Notes: a model not told the origin generated them from the sequence alone. DNA of 64,000 bases from Terrimonas_A sp051954695 (GCA_051954695.1 JBQCHL010000003.1:1-64000); one strand, 5' to 3'; shown: positions 27,302 through 36,256, numbered from the stretch's first letter. Translations and numbers: made by a program.

Positions 27302-27964
27302 ATGGACAGACGTAAATCCCTTAAACTGATCGCGACTGGTGCTATTGCCGGAGGCGCTATTGCTACGGGCTGTACAACCGGTGATGAGAAAGCAAAAGAA
27401 ACAAAAGCTACGGAGCCAACATTTAATTTGGACCGTAGTCCGGATGAACTGGTATATGAAAAGAAGTTGCTGGCACAGGAGAAGTTTTTTTCCGAGCATG
27501 AGATGTCTACCATTACAGTGCTGGCAGATATCATTATACCAAAAGATGAAGTGAGCGGAAGCGCTTCTGACGCCAAAGTACCGGAGTTTATTGAGTTTAT
27601 TGTTAAAGATATGCCGCAGCACCAGGTGCCGCTGAAAGGAGGCCTCCGCTGGTTGGATATGTATTGTTTGAAACAATACGGGAAGGCATTTAAAGATTGC
27701 AATTCACAACAGCAGATTGAAGTGGTGGATGCGATCGCTTATCCAAATAAGGCCAAAGCTGATATGAAACAGGGCGTGGCATTCTTTTCATTGATGCGCA
27801 ATCTCACGGTAACAGGTTTCTATACCTCTGAAATCGGCGTAAAAGACCTGGGGTATGCCGGTAACAAACCTAACCAATGGAATGGGGTACCACCCGAAGT
27901 ATTGAAGCAATACAATCTTGCATATACTGAAAAAGAATTGAACGAATGTGTAAGTTTTAGCTAA
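27302..27964 (+). CDS. Gluconate 2-dehydrogenase subunit 3-like Tat lipoprotein
   Basis: A 220-aa small subunit. It starts MDRRKSLKLIATGAIAGG, a twin-arginine signal (RR at residues 3-4), followed by a lipobox with C about residue 25. The mature part has the subunit 3 features FFSEHEMSTITVLADIIIP and a region ending in LGYAGNKPNQWNGVP. In related enzymes this subunit chaperones the FAD subunit through the Tat pathway. It lies 110 bases after the GMC gene and is followed by a perfect 21-bp terminator stem. Confidence 0.9.
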   Translation: MDRRKSLKLIATGAIAGGAIATGCTTGDEKAKETKATEPTFNLDRSPDELVYEKKLLAQEKFFSEHEMSTITVLADIIIPKDEVSGSASDAKVPEFIEFIVKDMPQHQVPLKGGLRWLDMYCLKQYGKAFKDCNSQQQIEVVDAIAYPNKAKADMKQGVAFFSLMRNLTVTGFYTSEIGVKDLGYAGNKPNQWNGVPPEVLKQYNLAYTEKELNECVSFS

Positions 27965-27979
27965 TAACTATCCATAATC

Positions 27980-28028
27980 ATTAAATAAAAAATCAAAATC
28001 TGCTTGAGATTTTGATTTTTTATTTAAT
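27980..28028. terminator. AT-rich hairpin terminator
   Basis: Perfect 21-bp arms at 27980-28000 and 28008-28028 with a 7-base loop. It follows the dehydrogenase small-subunit gene. The arms carry the words AAATCAAAATC, similar in style to the repeat at 37835. Confidence 0.8.
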
Positions 28029-28190
28029 GCCATCCTATCCTATTATTGTCTTTATAACAAATAAATCGTGATGGTTTACCAGGTTTTCCCTATTAAAAAT
28101 TGTTTGTAGGCTGTTGATTGTTGATCATTGATTGTTATATTTATAAAGAAGCTAATCAACCCTATTGATCAGTCCGGAAAACTATCAACT

Positions 28191-28721
28191 ATGCAGCCAT
28201 CAGAAGCAATAACGATGCTTGAGCCGGCAGGCTGGGTTAATACCGCTCCGCAAACCTGGGCAGACCTTGGCTGCGGAAAAGGCATCTTCACAGTAGCACT
28301 TGCCAGCCTTTTGCCAACCAACAGTACCATCTCTGCTATTGACCGAGATGCAGACAACCTTCATTTTGTTCCTGCAAAATACAAGGGTACCAATATTCAA
28401 ACAGTGCACGCAGATTTTACAACTGATCTTTCCTTTTCGCCATTTGATGGGATCCTGATGGCCAATTCGCTGCATTATGTAAGGGATCGCAAAGCTTTTG
28501 GAGAACTGCTTTGCTCTATGTTGAAAAAAAACGGGCGCCTGCTGATCGTGGAATATGATACTGACAGCGCCAACAGATGGGTACCTTTTCCCGTAAGTTT
28601 TGTAACACTGGAAAAATGGGCGAGCAGCCTTGGTTTCCGGAATGTAACCAGGTTGAAAGAACGCGTGTCCACATATCAACGATCAAAAATGTATTCAGCA
28701 GTTACAGTGTTTAATAAATGA
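28191..28721 (+). CDS. Class I SAM-dependent methyltransferase
   Basis: A 176-aa enzyme. The SAM-binding motif I is WADLGCGKGIFTVALA, motif II acidic end is ISAIDRDADNL and motif III/IV is FDGILMANSLHYV. The rest is compact without an added substrate domain. ATG 28191 is preferred; the longer frame would begin with a TTG at 28128. The target molecule is unknown. The gene stops within a hairpin that separates it from the EF-G2-like gene. Confidence 0.85.
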   Translation: MQPSEAITMLEPAGWVNTAPQTWADLGCGKGIFTVALASLLPTNSTISAIDRDADNLHFVPAKYKGTNIQTVHADFTTDLSFSPFDGILMANSLHYVRDRKAFGELLCSMLKKNGRLLIVEYDTDSANRWVPFPVSFVTLEKWASSLGFRNVTRLKERVSTYQRSKMYSAVTVFNK

Positions 28722-28760
28722 CCGATGTTTGTCAGCCGGCTGGCCATCAAACATCGGTCA
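28719..28760. terminator. Bidirectional hairpin between converging genes
   Basis: Arms TGACCGATGTTTG (28719-28731) and CAAACATCGGTCA (28748-28760). The stop codon of the methyltransferase gene is the first three bases of the stem. Confidence 0.75.
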
Positions 28761-28778
28761 ACAAACAACAAACAGCCA

Positions 28779-30914
28779 TCACGCATATTCTTCCTTCGCT
28801 GTTTTATTATACTCTTCCGTTAATCTCCGTTGCAAATCTCCCGGCACCGGCTCATAGGAAGAGAAACGCATACTGAATTTTGCACGCCCCTGCGTAATGG
28901 AACGCAACGAGGATGAATAGCCTTCCATTTCTGCCAAAGGCACTTTAGCCGTTATCTTACGGAAATGACGTTCATTGTCCATGCCTTCCACGATCGCCCT
29001 CCGGCTTTGCAGATCGCCCATCACAGCGCCTGTCAGCTCATCAGGACATAATACTTCCACCTGGTGAATAGGCTCGAGTATTTGCGGATCTGCCTGCTGA
29101 AATGCCTGGCGGAAAGCCTGCAGTCCTGCGATCTTGAAAGAGATATCATTACTGTCAACCGGGTGCATTTTTCCATCATACACCGATACACGGATATCGC
29201 GGGCATAGGAACCAGTGAGCGGACCATTCTGCATTTTTTCCATCACACCCTTTAAGATCGAAGGGAGAAAACGAGCATCTATTGCACCACCCACAATGCA
29301 ATTATAAAAAACCAGCTTACCTCCCCAGTCGAGATTATAAGTATCACGCGCCCGCACCGTAAGGTCTTTTGGCTCCGCTATCCCTTCATGCCAGGGTTCT
29401 ATCCGCATAAACACTTCGCCAAACTGCCCTGCTCCCCCGCTCTGCTTTTTATGGCGGTAGCTGGCATCTGCAGGCCGGCGGATCGTTTCGCGGTAAGCAA
29501 TCCGTGGTTTTACAAACTTCACTTCCAGTTTATGATTATGCTCGATCTTCCATTTAGCCACAGCCAGGTGCATATCACCCTGGCAATGGATCAGGGTTTG
29601 CTTCAGTTCCGGCGACACTTCTACCTGCAACGTGGGATCTTCTTCCCGTAATTGATGCAAAGCCTGCGATAATTTTTCTTCTTCCCCTTTCTTCAGGGTC
29701 TCTATAGCAACAGTCATATTAGGTGCAGGGAATTCGATCGGCGGCAATTCATAATTCCGGCCTTTAGCATGAAGGGTGTTATTGACATGCGTATTTTTCA
29801 GCTTCAGCGTGGCGCCGATATCTCCTGCCACCAGTTCATTCACCTGCGTGCGTTTATTGCCTTCTACGAGAAACAACTGGCTGATCTTTTCTGTAACGTT
29901 GGTTGATTCATTTTCCAGGTCCATCCCGCTTTTAATGGTACCTGAATACACTTTAAAAAAGGAAAGTTCGCCCACATGCGGCTCGCTTACTGTTTTATAG
30001 ATAAAAAGGCAGGCAGGGCCATTGGCATCGCAGGGCAGGGATTCGCCTTTACGGGTTATTTGCGGAGGCATTTCATTGGCGCTGGGACATACATTATCGA
30101 TAAAACCCATCAGCCGGCCACTTCCCATATTTCTTTCGGCAGAGAGACAGAACAGCGGGAACAGATCATGATTGATCATAGCCTTTTTCAAACCGTTCTT
30201 CATCTCATCTTCATCCAGTTCTCCCTGGTCAAAGTATTTTTCCATCAATGTTTCATCATTGCTGGCCACTGCTTCTACCAGTTCCTTGTGCAAAGTGTCT
30301 GCTTTGGCTTTTTCTTCTTCGGGAATGGGCAACTTATCAGGTTTTCCTCCGGCATCCTTAAACTTATACATGGTCATCCGCAACACATCGATGATCTCAT
30401 GAAAGCCAGCACCCGTTTGCCGGGGATACTGTACCATTACTACCTTATTACCAAAATGAGACCGGGCCTCCCTGACGGTTTTATCAAAATCCGCATTATC
30501 ATCATCCAGCTTGTTTACTGCAAAGATCATCGGTGTTTTAAACTGCTCAGTGTATTCCCAAATAATATCGGTGCTTACTTCCACTCCCATCACTGCATTC
30601 AGTAGCATCAATCCGGTATCTGCCACGCGCAGTGCGGCGATCACTTCTCCGGCAAAATCATCATAACCCGGGGTATCGATGATATTGATCTTATAGCCCC
30701 GCCATTTGGCATGGAGCAATTTGCTGAAAATGGAATTGCCACGCTCCTGTTCCAGTTCATGATAATCTCCTGTGGTGCTCTTTTCGCTGATATTGCCTTT
30801 TCTGTTGATCACGCCTGCTTCATACAGCATGCATTCCGCTAAGGTGGTCTTACCGGAACCGGCATGTCCCAGCAAGACAATATTTTTTACGTGTGAGGTA
30901 TCAAATTCTGGCAT
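28779..30914 (-). CDS. EF-G2-like translational GTPase
   Basis: A 711-aa elongation factor G paralogue. G1 is GHAGSGKT at residues 16-23, then DTPGYDDF and NKLD. The switch region reads EQERGNSIFS instead of the usual ERGITI, so the conserved threonine is replaced. Domains II-V follow (KHxHKKQSGGAGQFGEV-type region at domain IV). By memory it resembles EF-G2 of Bacteroides more than canonical EF-G. There EF-G2 is reported to support slow, GTP-sparing translation under starvation. The canonical fusA is not in this window. Confidence 0.86.
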   Translation of the reverse strand: MPEFDTSHVKNIVLLGHAGSGKTTLAECMLYEAGVINRKGNISEKSTTGDYHELEQERGNSIFSKLLHAKWRGYKINIIDTPGYDDFAGEVIAALRVADTGLMLLNAVMGVEVSTDIIWEYTEQFKTPMIFAVNKLDDDNADFDKTVREARSHFGNKVVMVQYPRQTGAGFHEIIDVLRMTMYKFKDAGGKPDKLPIPEEEKAKADTLHKELVEAVASNDETLMEKYFDQGELDEDEMKNGLKKAMINHDLFPLFCLSAERNMGSGRLMGFIDNVCPSANEMPPQITRKGESLPCDANGPACLFIYKTVSEPHVGELSFFKVYSGTIKSGMDLENESTNVTEKISQLFLVEGNKRTQVNELVAGDIGATLKLKNTHVNNTLHAKGRNYELPPIEFPAPNMTVAIETLKKGEEEKLSQALHQLREEDPTLQVEVSPELKQTLIHCQGDMHLAVAKWKIEHNHKLEVKFVKPRIAYRETIRRPADASYRHKKQSGGAGQFGEVFMRIEPWHEGIAEPKDLTVRARDTYNLDWGGKLVFYNCIVGGAIDARFLPSILKGVMEKMQNGPLTGSYARDIRVSVYDGKMHPVDSNDISFKIAGLQAFRQAFQQADPQILEPIHQVEVLCPDELTGAVMGDLQSRRAIVEGMDNERHFRKITAKVPLAEMEGYSSSLRSITQGRAKFSMRFSSYEPVPGDLQRRLTEEYNKTAKEEYA

Positions 30915-31104
30915 AACAAATGTTTTATTGTAAACAATACTATTAGCAATGGAGCTTATTGCCGGTAGCGGGATATCAGTATGCCTTGCGTAGTATGATC
31001 AATGCCGAAGTTCAGATCCAAATGAAGACGAAGCCTTTCAGGCTGTAAGCCTGGATAAAAAAGCCAGCAATACTCTCCTGTTGAAGGATAAGGTGAAAGC
31101 AGCG

Positions 31105-31491
31105 TCAGCTTGTTGTGGTCACGCTGAGAAAATGATTGAATTCATGACGCAGATCATGCAATGTGAGATCCAGCGACTGATACCGGTCAAAAAGCATTTC
31201 ATGTTCTGCCAGTGTTTCTTCACGGAGATGCCCGCTGTTCACATTCATTTCATAATCGATCATTCGCGCATGCGATTTGATAGCATGGCGCAGATCATGA
31301 ATGTTGATAAGTTGAATGTGGAGCTGGTTGTGTAAATGTTCAACCTCTTGTAATTGATCTTTCGAAAGCTGGTGGGAACAAATCTGCTGGAGTTCTGATT
31401 TTTCGCGGCTGAATTCATCGCGATACTGGCGGAGTGCATCTCTCCAGGCATTGCACTCTGCAGTGAGCTGTGAAGTTTCTACCTGAACCAT
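31105..31491 (-). CDS. Coiled-coil protein of unknown function
   Basis: A 128-aa protein, almost entirely helical and charged. It is rich in Glu, Gln, His and Leu with heptad-like spacing (LQEVEHLHNQLHIQLINIH, ETLAEHEMLFDRYQSLD). No membrane segment, signal peptide or enzyme motif is visible. It is oriented like the EF-G2-like gene, 190 bases upstream of it, and diverges from dnaG across a long inverted repeat. A small helical scaffold or stress protein is possible; this is a guess. Confidence 0.65.
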   Translation of the reverse strand: MVQVETSQLTAECNAWRDALRQYRDEFSREKSELQQICSHQLSKDQLQEVEHLHNQLHIQLINIHDLRHAIKSHARMIDYEMNVNSGHLREETLAEHEMLFDRYQSLDLTLHDLRHEFNHFLSVTTTS

Positions 31492-31612
31492 GGGATTAAA
31501 ATTTAAGAGTAAAAAAAATGGGGTTTAACTCTATTCTTCCCTGGGGTTTGGATGGTATACGTAAGTTAAAACTCTTTTGGGAATAAATTCGGGGCAGTTT
31601 TGCACAGGTAGG

Positions 31613-31718
31613 CTAGTTATGAGTCTTTAGTCGATAGTCGGTAGTCCCCTTCCGGCTTGTGGAACAAAAGCCAGGGAAGAACTGAACTACCGACTATCGA
31701 CTAAAGACTCATAACTAG
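31613..31718. repeat. Long perfect inverted repeat upstream of dnaG
   Basis: Perfect 33-bp arms at 31613-31645 and 31686-31718, 40-base spacer. The left arm carries GAGTCTTTAGTCGATAGTCG and continues into GTAGTCCCCTT. The same words, shortened by 6-7 bases, form the repeat at 41322-41516, so the two are members of one family. Confidence 0.9.
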
Positions 31719-31733
31719 CACCGGTCTCTTGAC

Positions 31734-31741
31734 TATATTTG
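31734..31741 (+). promoter_or_regulatory. -7 promoter box of dnaG
   Basis: TATATTTG, perfect TAnnTTTG, 6 bases before the ATG at 31748. The mRNA is likely leaderless or nearly so. Confidence 0.65.
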
Positions 31742-31747
31742 CAGTTC

Positions 31748-33781
31748 ATGATCTCTCAGCAAACGATACAGCAGATACTGGGCCGCCTCGATATCATCGA
31801 TGTGGTAGGTGAATTTGTGAAGCTCAAGAAACGGGGAACTAACTACCTGGGACTCTGCCCTTTCCACAATGAAAAGACGCCTTCTTTCACCGTTTCACCC
31901 GCTAAGGAGATCTATAAATGCTTCGGTTGTGGCAAAAGCGGCAATACCATCAGTTTTGTGATGGAGCATGAAAAGTACAGCTATGTGGAAGCGCTGAAAT
32001 GGCTGGCCAACCGGTATGGCATCGAGATAGAGGAAACCTTTGTAAGCGATGAGCAGAAACAGCAGTTCCAGACGGCTGATAGCCTTTTCATTATAAATAA
32101 TTTTGCGCAGCAATTCTTTTCTGACAGGCTGTTCAATTCCGAAGAAGGCCAGGATATCGGGCTTGCCTATTTCAAGGAAAGGGGGTTCAGAGAAGAGATC
32201 ATCCGGAAATTCCAGTTGGGCTATTCTCCTGAACAGCGGGATGCTTTTACCCGCGAAGCGCTGGCCAAACAATACAATGCAGAATTGCTGGTAAAAACGG
32301 GGCTGGTGGCGAACCGTAACGACCAGTTGATGGACAATTACCGCGGCCGTGTGATCTTTCCGGTGCATAACCATAGCGGTAAAGTGCTGGGATTTGGCGC
32401 CAGGATACTGAAAAGCAATGACCGCGCCCCAAAGTATATCAATACGCCGGAGAATGAGATCTATATCAAAAGCAAGATCCTTTACGGCTCTTATTTTGCA
32501 AGAACGGCTATTGATAAGGCAGATGAATGCCTGCTCGTGGAAGGGTACACCGATGTGATTTCGCTGCACCAGGCCGGTATAGAGAATGTGGTGGCTTCAG
32601 GAGGCACTTCCCTTACTCCCGATCAGTTAAGGCTGATAAAGAAATATACCAATAATCTCACTATCGTTTATGATGGGGATAATGCCGGTATCAAAGCTGC
32701 CTTGCGGGGGCTCGACCTGGCATTGGAAGAAGGATTGAATGTAAAACTGGTACTGATACCTGACAAAGAAGACCCCGATAGCTATGTAAACAAAGTAGGT
32801 GCAGCCGCCTTCACCGATTTTGTGCAACGTAATAAAAAAGACTTTATCCTTTTCCAACTGGACGTGGCCCTGAAGGATGCTGGTAATGATTCTGTAAAGA
32901 AAGCGGAAGTGGTGAACAAGATGGCGGAAACCATCTCCAGGATCAATAAGGCAGAAGACTTCACCAAGCAGCAGGATTATATCAAACAGACTGCAGAAAT
33001 ACTGAAGATCGAAGAAGGGGGATTACATTCACTGGTCAACAAATTCATCCGCGACCGTATTGCTACACAGGAAAGAAAACTGCCTTTTGAAGAAGCGCGC
33101 CTGCATGAAGAAAATGCAAGACAGGCTGAGGCCACCAATTATGACGACGCTACATTCAATTTACTGTTCAAGGATGAATTGCAGGAACGCGAAGTAGCCA
33201 GGATATTACTTGAATACGGGATCAAAAAATGGGATGATACCAAACTCGTAGCAGAATATATTTTTGAAGAGATCCCTGATGAATCGCTGATCGATAATGC
33301 CGATGTGATATTGCTGATCGCCGCATTCAAGGAACTGTTGCAATCCAATTTGCAGCAGGCACATAAGAATTACTTTATTTACCATCCTGATACACGGCTA
33401 AGCACGCTTGCTGTTTCCCTGCTCAATTTCCCATACGATGAAAGTGAAAGATGGCGCAGTGAGTTCAGCCAGAACAGCGGCTTCCAGCAAAGCCTTTTCC
33501 AGCAAAGCTTTGAGGACTTCATGCGTACTTTACAGAAAGACAATGAAGAGCAATTGAATAAATTCCTTAAGATAGATGAAGACCGTACCAATGAGGAAGT
33601 AGACTCTGCAATCATTTATCTCAAGCTTCGTAAAGTAAAACGCATGCTGCTCGAAAACCAGGCTGATCTTGAAAAAGAGCATTCAGATGAAGAGCGCTAT
33701 ATGCTTCACCAGACCCATGAGCATTTGAAACAAATGGAAATTGAGCTGACAAAGAAAATGGGAGCAGTTATTTTAAGATAA
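31748..33781 (+). CDS. dnaG: DNA primase
   Basis: Makes RNA primers for DNA replication. From ATG 31748 the 677-aa protein has a CHC2 zinc finger with C37, H40, C58 and C61 (CPFHNEKTPSF, KCFGCGKSG). A Toprim core follows (EGYTDVISLHQAG, VYDGDNAGIKAA), then a C-terminal helicase-binding region. The ATG is preferred over an upstream in-frame TTG because the family starts at MISQQTIQ-like residues and the -7 box lies 6 bases before it. Confidence 0.96.
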   Translation: MISQQTIQQILGRLDIIDVVGEFVKLKKRGTNYLGLCPFHNEKTPSFTVSPAKEIYKCFGCGKSGNTISFVMEHEKYSYVEALKWLANRYGIEIEETFVSDEQKQQFQTADSLFIINNFAQQFFSDRLFNSEEGQDIGLAYFKERGFREEIIRKFQLGYSPEQRDAFTREALAKQYNAELLVKTGLVANRNDQLMDNYRGRVIFPVHNHSGKVLGFGARILKSNDRAPKYINTPENEIYIKSKILYGSYFARTAIDKADECLLVEGYTDVISLHQAGIENVVASGGTSLTPDQLRLIKKYTNNLTIVYDGDNAGIKAALRGLDLALEEGLNVKLVLIPDKEDPDSYVNKVGAAAFTDFVQRNKKDFILFQLDVALKDAGNDSVKKAEVVNKMAETISRINKAEDFTKQQDYIKQTAEILKIEEGGLHSLVNKFIRDRIATQERKLPFEEARLHEENARQAEATNYDDATFNLLFKDELQEREVARILLEYGIKKWDDTKLVAEYIFEEIPDESLIDNADVILLIAAFKELLQSNLQQAHKNYFIYHPDTRLSTLAVSLLNFPYDESERWRSEFSQNSGFQQSLFQQSFEDFMRTLQKDNEEQLNKFLKIDEDRTNEEVDSAIIYLKLRKVKRMLLENQADLEKEHSDEERYMLHQTHEHLKQMEIELTKKMGAVILR

Positions 33782-33792
33782 GGTAACGATAC

Positions 33793-34317
33793 TTATCTTT
33801 TATCAGCAAGCAGCATATCGCTATAAGAAACCTCTATCAGATCTTCCGGCCTCACTTTCAGTTCCTTTATATAATGATCGCACTGAGCCCGCAGTTCCGC
33901 CGCTGAAATATCAATGCCGATATTACCTGCTTCTATTTCCATGAAATGACCCAGCCCCGGAACTTCATCAATATGAAACTTCACGTTCTTTATGTAATAG
34001 ATCTCTCTTTTCTTTTCTACCACCACTTTTATTCCATTGGATTTGCGAAGCACATCTTTTAAACCGGCAGCATCCGGTATCTTCACCAGGTCAAAATCAG
34101 AATGTTTTGGGCCGGCCTGGTTGCTACGCTCATAAAAAATAAGATTGTTCTCGATATTCCCTTCTCTCAGTTTCAATCTGCCATTGGGAACATTAAAATA
34201 AGTGTCGGTCTGATGGTCGGTGCCTTTAAAAGAAGCAGCATGGTTTAGTAAATATTGACGGATAAAATCCGGGTCGGAACAATGTGCTTTTATTTCGATA
34301 TTGAGATGTTGTGACAT
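33793..34317 (-). CDS. CYTH-domain protein (class IV adenylate cyclase-like)
   Basis: A 174-aa protein of the CYTH superfamily, which includes adenylate cyclases, triphosphatases and thiamine triphosphatases. It begins MSQHLNIEIKAHC, where the signature ExExK is NxExK (first Glu replaced by Asn). KLREG, FYER and VVEKKREIYYI strands and DEVPGLGHFMEIE follow, as in the family. ATG 34317 is chosen; the longer frame lacks family-like sequence. A near -7 box (TATCTTG) precedes it. Substrate unknown. Confidence 0.83.
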   Translation of the reverse strand: MSQHLNIEIKAHCSDPDFIRQYLLNHAASFKGTDHQTDTYFNVPNGRLKLREGNIENNLIFYERSNQAGPKHSDFDLVKIPDAAGLKDVLRKSNGIKVVVEKKREIYYIKNVKFHIDEVPGLGHFMEIEAGNIGIDISAAELRAQCDHYIKELKVRPEDLIEVSYSDMLLADKR

Positions 34318-34416
34318 GGATGCAAGATAGTCCGGGCCAGGGATCAGGGATCCAATGTCAATAAAAAAGGTTTGCTGCTTTCGCAACAAACCTTCAATCA
34401 ATTTTAATCAGTAACC

Positions 34417-34863
34417 TTACTCTGCTACCGCAGTAGATTGTCTTTTGCGGACAACAGGAGCATCTTCTACCCTACTATCTTCACCTCTTACAAACCGCAT
34501 AGCGCTCCAAACATGATCCAGTTCCACCCTTTCGATACTTTCGTATCCTTCGCAGGTTAAACGGTTCCAGCTACAGTCTCGGTTCAGATCAGTAACGATC
34601 TTGGAAGTGGTTTTGGGGTAGGCCACCCAGAACTTTGAATCATCTTTTAAAGAAGGCATTACATCCTTCAAAATACCATTCAACTGGTTCTCATTCACGG
34701 CAAATACCAGTGCAAAATCAATCTTCCGGTTCTTTAGAAGCGGGGTCATGTTTTTGGCGAATGAAAGTTTGCTGAATTGTTTCTCGATGGAGGAGGGTAA
34801 ACCCTGGATTAAAAGATTCTTCTCGTCTGTCAGTTGTAACTTTTCGAAAACTGTTGGTAACAT
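34417..34863 (-). CDS. Conserved protein of unknown function
   Basis: A 148-aa protein from ATG 34863 (MLPTVFEKLQLTDEKNLLIQ). It has alternating strands and helices (FALVFAVNENQLNGILKD, FWVAYPKTTSK) and a charged, probably disordered tail (RKRQSTAVAE). No signal or membrane segment. The pattern suggests a single alpha/beta domain. I do not assign a family. It has its own -7 box about 83 bases upstream and a small hairpin (TCTGGC/GCCAGA) in the leader. Confidence 0.7.
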   Translation of the reverse strand: MLPTVFEKLQLTDEKNLLIQGLPSSIEKQFSKLSFAKNMTPLLKNRKIDFALVFAVNENQLNGILKDVMPSLKDDSKFWVAYPKTTSKIVTDLNRDCSWNRLTCEGYESIERVELDHVWSAMRFVRGEDSRVEDAPVVRKRQSTAVAE

Positions 34864-34945
34864 ACTTTGAATCAATTTTTAGTGGATTTCTGGCAAGGCA
34901 TCGCCAGAGGATGCTCATTGTCAGTGTTCTCATTTGCAGGGATTG

Positions 34946-34953
34946 CAAAGATA
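34946..34953 (-). promoter_or_regulatory. -7 promoter box for the 34417-34863 gene
   Basis: Minus-strand TATCTTTG, a perfect TAnnTTTG, 83 bases before the start codon. Confidence 0.5.
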
Positions 34954-35165
34954 AACAAAAATGCCGGGAAGGGAACCGTATTTCAAGAAAAAACGCGTCC
35001 ATGCTGGCTTTGAAGGCTTTTTTGAGTGTAAAAAACTACTTTTTGATCAAGGCATTTCTCACCCCAATTCCAATATTTAAATAGATACTTATATGATAAA
35101 ACCTATATCCCTCCTCTCATTCGACTAATCAATGTATAACTTACAAGTGTAAATTATTTTATATA

Positions 35166-35199
35166 GAAAAAAGGCTGTCCTTCATCGGACAGCCCTTTT
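35166..35199. terminator. Rho-independent terminator (both directions)
   Basis: GGCTGTCC (35173-35180) and GGACAGCC (35187-35194) around a 6-base loop, flanked by A and T runs on the two sides. It ends the M48 protease transcript. Confidence 0.88.
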
Positions 35200-35238
35200 T
35201 TGTATGCATTAGATTTCGATTAGAAATCAGTCTTAGGC

Positions 35239-36051
35239 TTATTTTGAGACCGGTTTGTAGTATTTCAGAGCTTCCGGCATCAGCTTTTCCAATTGATCGA
35301 TCCGTTTGCCTTCGCTCGGGTGAGTGCTGAGAAATTCCGGTGGTTTCTGTCCACTGCCGGCTTTTTCCATTCTTTCCCATAAAGGAATAGCTTCCCGGGG
35401 ATTGTATCCTGCCATTGCAGCGAATTTAAGCCCCCAATCATCGGCTTCCAGCTCGTTTTTACGGGAGAATGGGAGAATCACCCCTAATTGTGCACCTGCG
35501 CCAAAAGCTGACATAAACAGGCTCTGCGTGGCAGCAGGCTTATTGGCCAAAGCTACCTGCAACCCTGCCTGAACGGCCTGTGCTCCCATTTGCTGGCTCA
35601 TACGCTGGTTACCATGTTGCAGCAATGCATGCGATACTTCATGCCCCATTACCACAGCCAAAGCTGCTTCATTTTGCGTGATCGGTAAAAGGCCGGTATA
35701 AACAACGATCTTACCGCCAGGCATACACCATGCATTGACTGATGGATCGTTTACCAGATTATACTCCCAGTTATAACCCTGCAATTGATCAGAAATCCCA
35801 TGTTGCTGGTAATAGGAATTAACAGCACCCACGATCCTTTGCCCTACCCTTTTCACCATTTCAGCATCCCTGTTTCCACTCGGAGACACTACTTTATTTG
35901 AAGAAAGGAAGGTGGTATATTCCTGTGTTGCCATGGATTGCAACTGCGATTCAGGCAATAAGGTGAGCTGGCTTTTCCCGGTCAGCGCATTACGGGTGCA
36001 GGAGATCAGCACTCCGGCAAGCAAAAAAACAGAAAGGATAATCCGCGTCAT
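35239..36051 (-). CDS. M48-family zinc metalloprotease lipoprotein
   Basis: A 270-aa periplasmic or membrane-bound protease. The N-terminus ends in LAGVLISC, a lipobox with C18. The zinc motif is HEVSHALLQHG, and the third ligand lies in ELEADDWGL. It resembles BepA/LoiP-type M48 enzymes that act on outer-membrane proteins. No TPR domain is present. Single-gene transcript with a terminator right after the stop codon. Confidence 0.93.
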   Translation of the reverse strand: MTRIILSVFLLAGVLISCTRNALTGKSQLTLLPESQLQSMATQEYTTFLSSNKVVSPSGNRDAEMVKRVGQRIVGAVNSYYQQHGISDQLQGYNWEYNLVNDPSVNAWCMPGGKIVVYTGLLPITQNEAALAVVMGHEVSHALLQHGNQRMSQQMGAQAVQAGLQVALANKPAATQSLFMSAFGAGAQLGVILPFSRKNELEADDWGLKFAAMAGYNPREAIPLWERMEKAGSGQKPPEFLSTHPSEGKRIDQLEKLMPEALKYYKPVSK

Positions 36052-36256
36052 AGTTTAGTGTTTAATTCAAAAGGCCAAGCATTGTACCAAAATATCGATA
36101 CAACTGCAGAATTTGTCCCGGAATCCGGTCCGGAATTGACGCCGGAAAGTTAGGATTTTTTGTAATGAATTGTTTGTGCGAAGACACGGCATAACCATGA
36201 TATGTTTTTATACCACAGCCATTTTTCGATCCCGGATCAGGAATCTCTAATCTTGA

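Larger units (their letters stand above)
34864..35238. other. 375-base non-coding stretch
   Basis: It holds the promoter and leader of the 34417-34863 gene, an AT-rich stretch without a gene, and a bidirectional terminator at 35166-35199. Reading frames in it look like shadows. Confidence 0.6.

Noticed and set aside
29976..30605. 209-codon plus-strand frame inside the EF-G2-like gene
   Set aside because: Shadow; no family resemblance.
31895..32569. 224-codon minus-strand frame inside dnaG
   Set aside because: Shadow of the primase gene.
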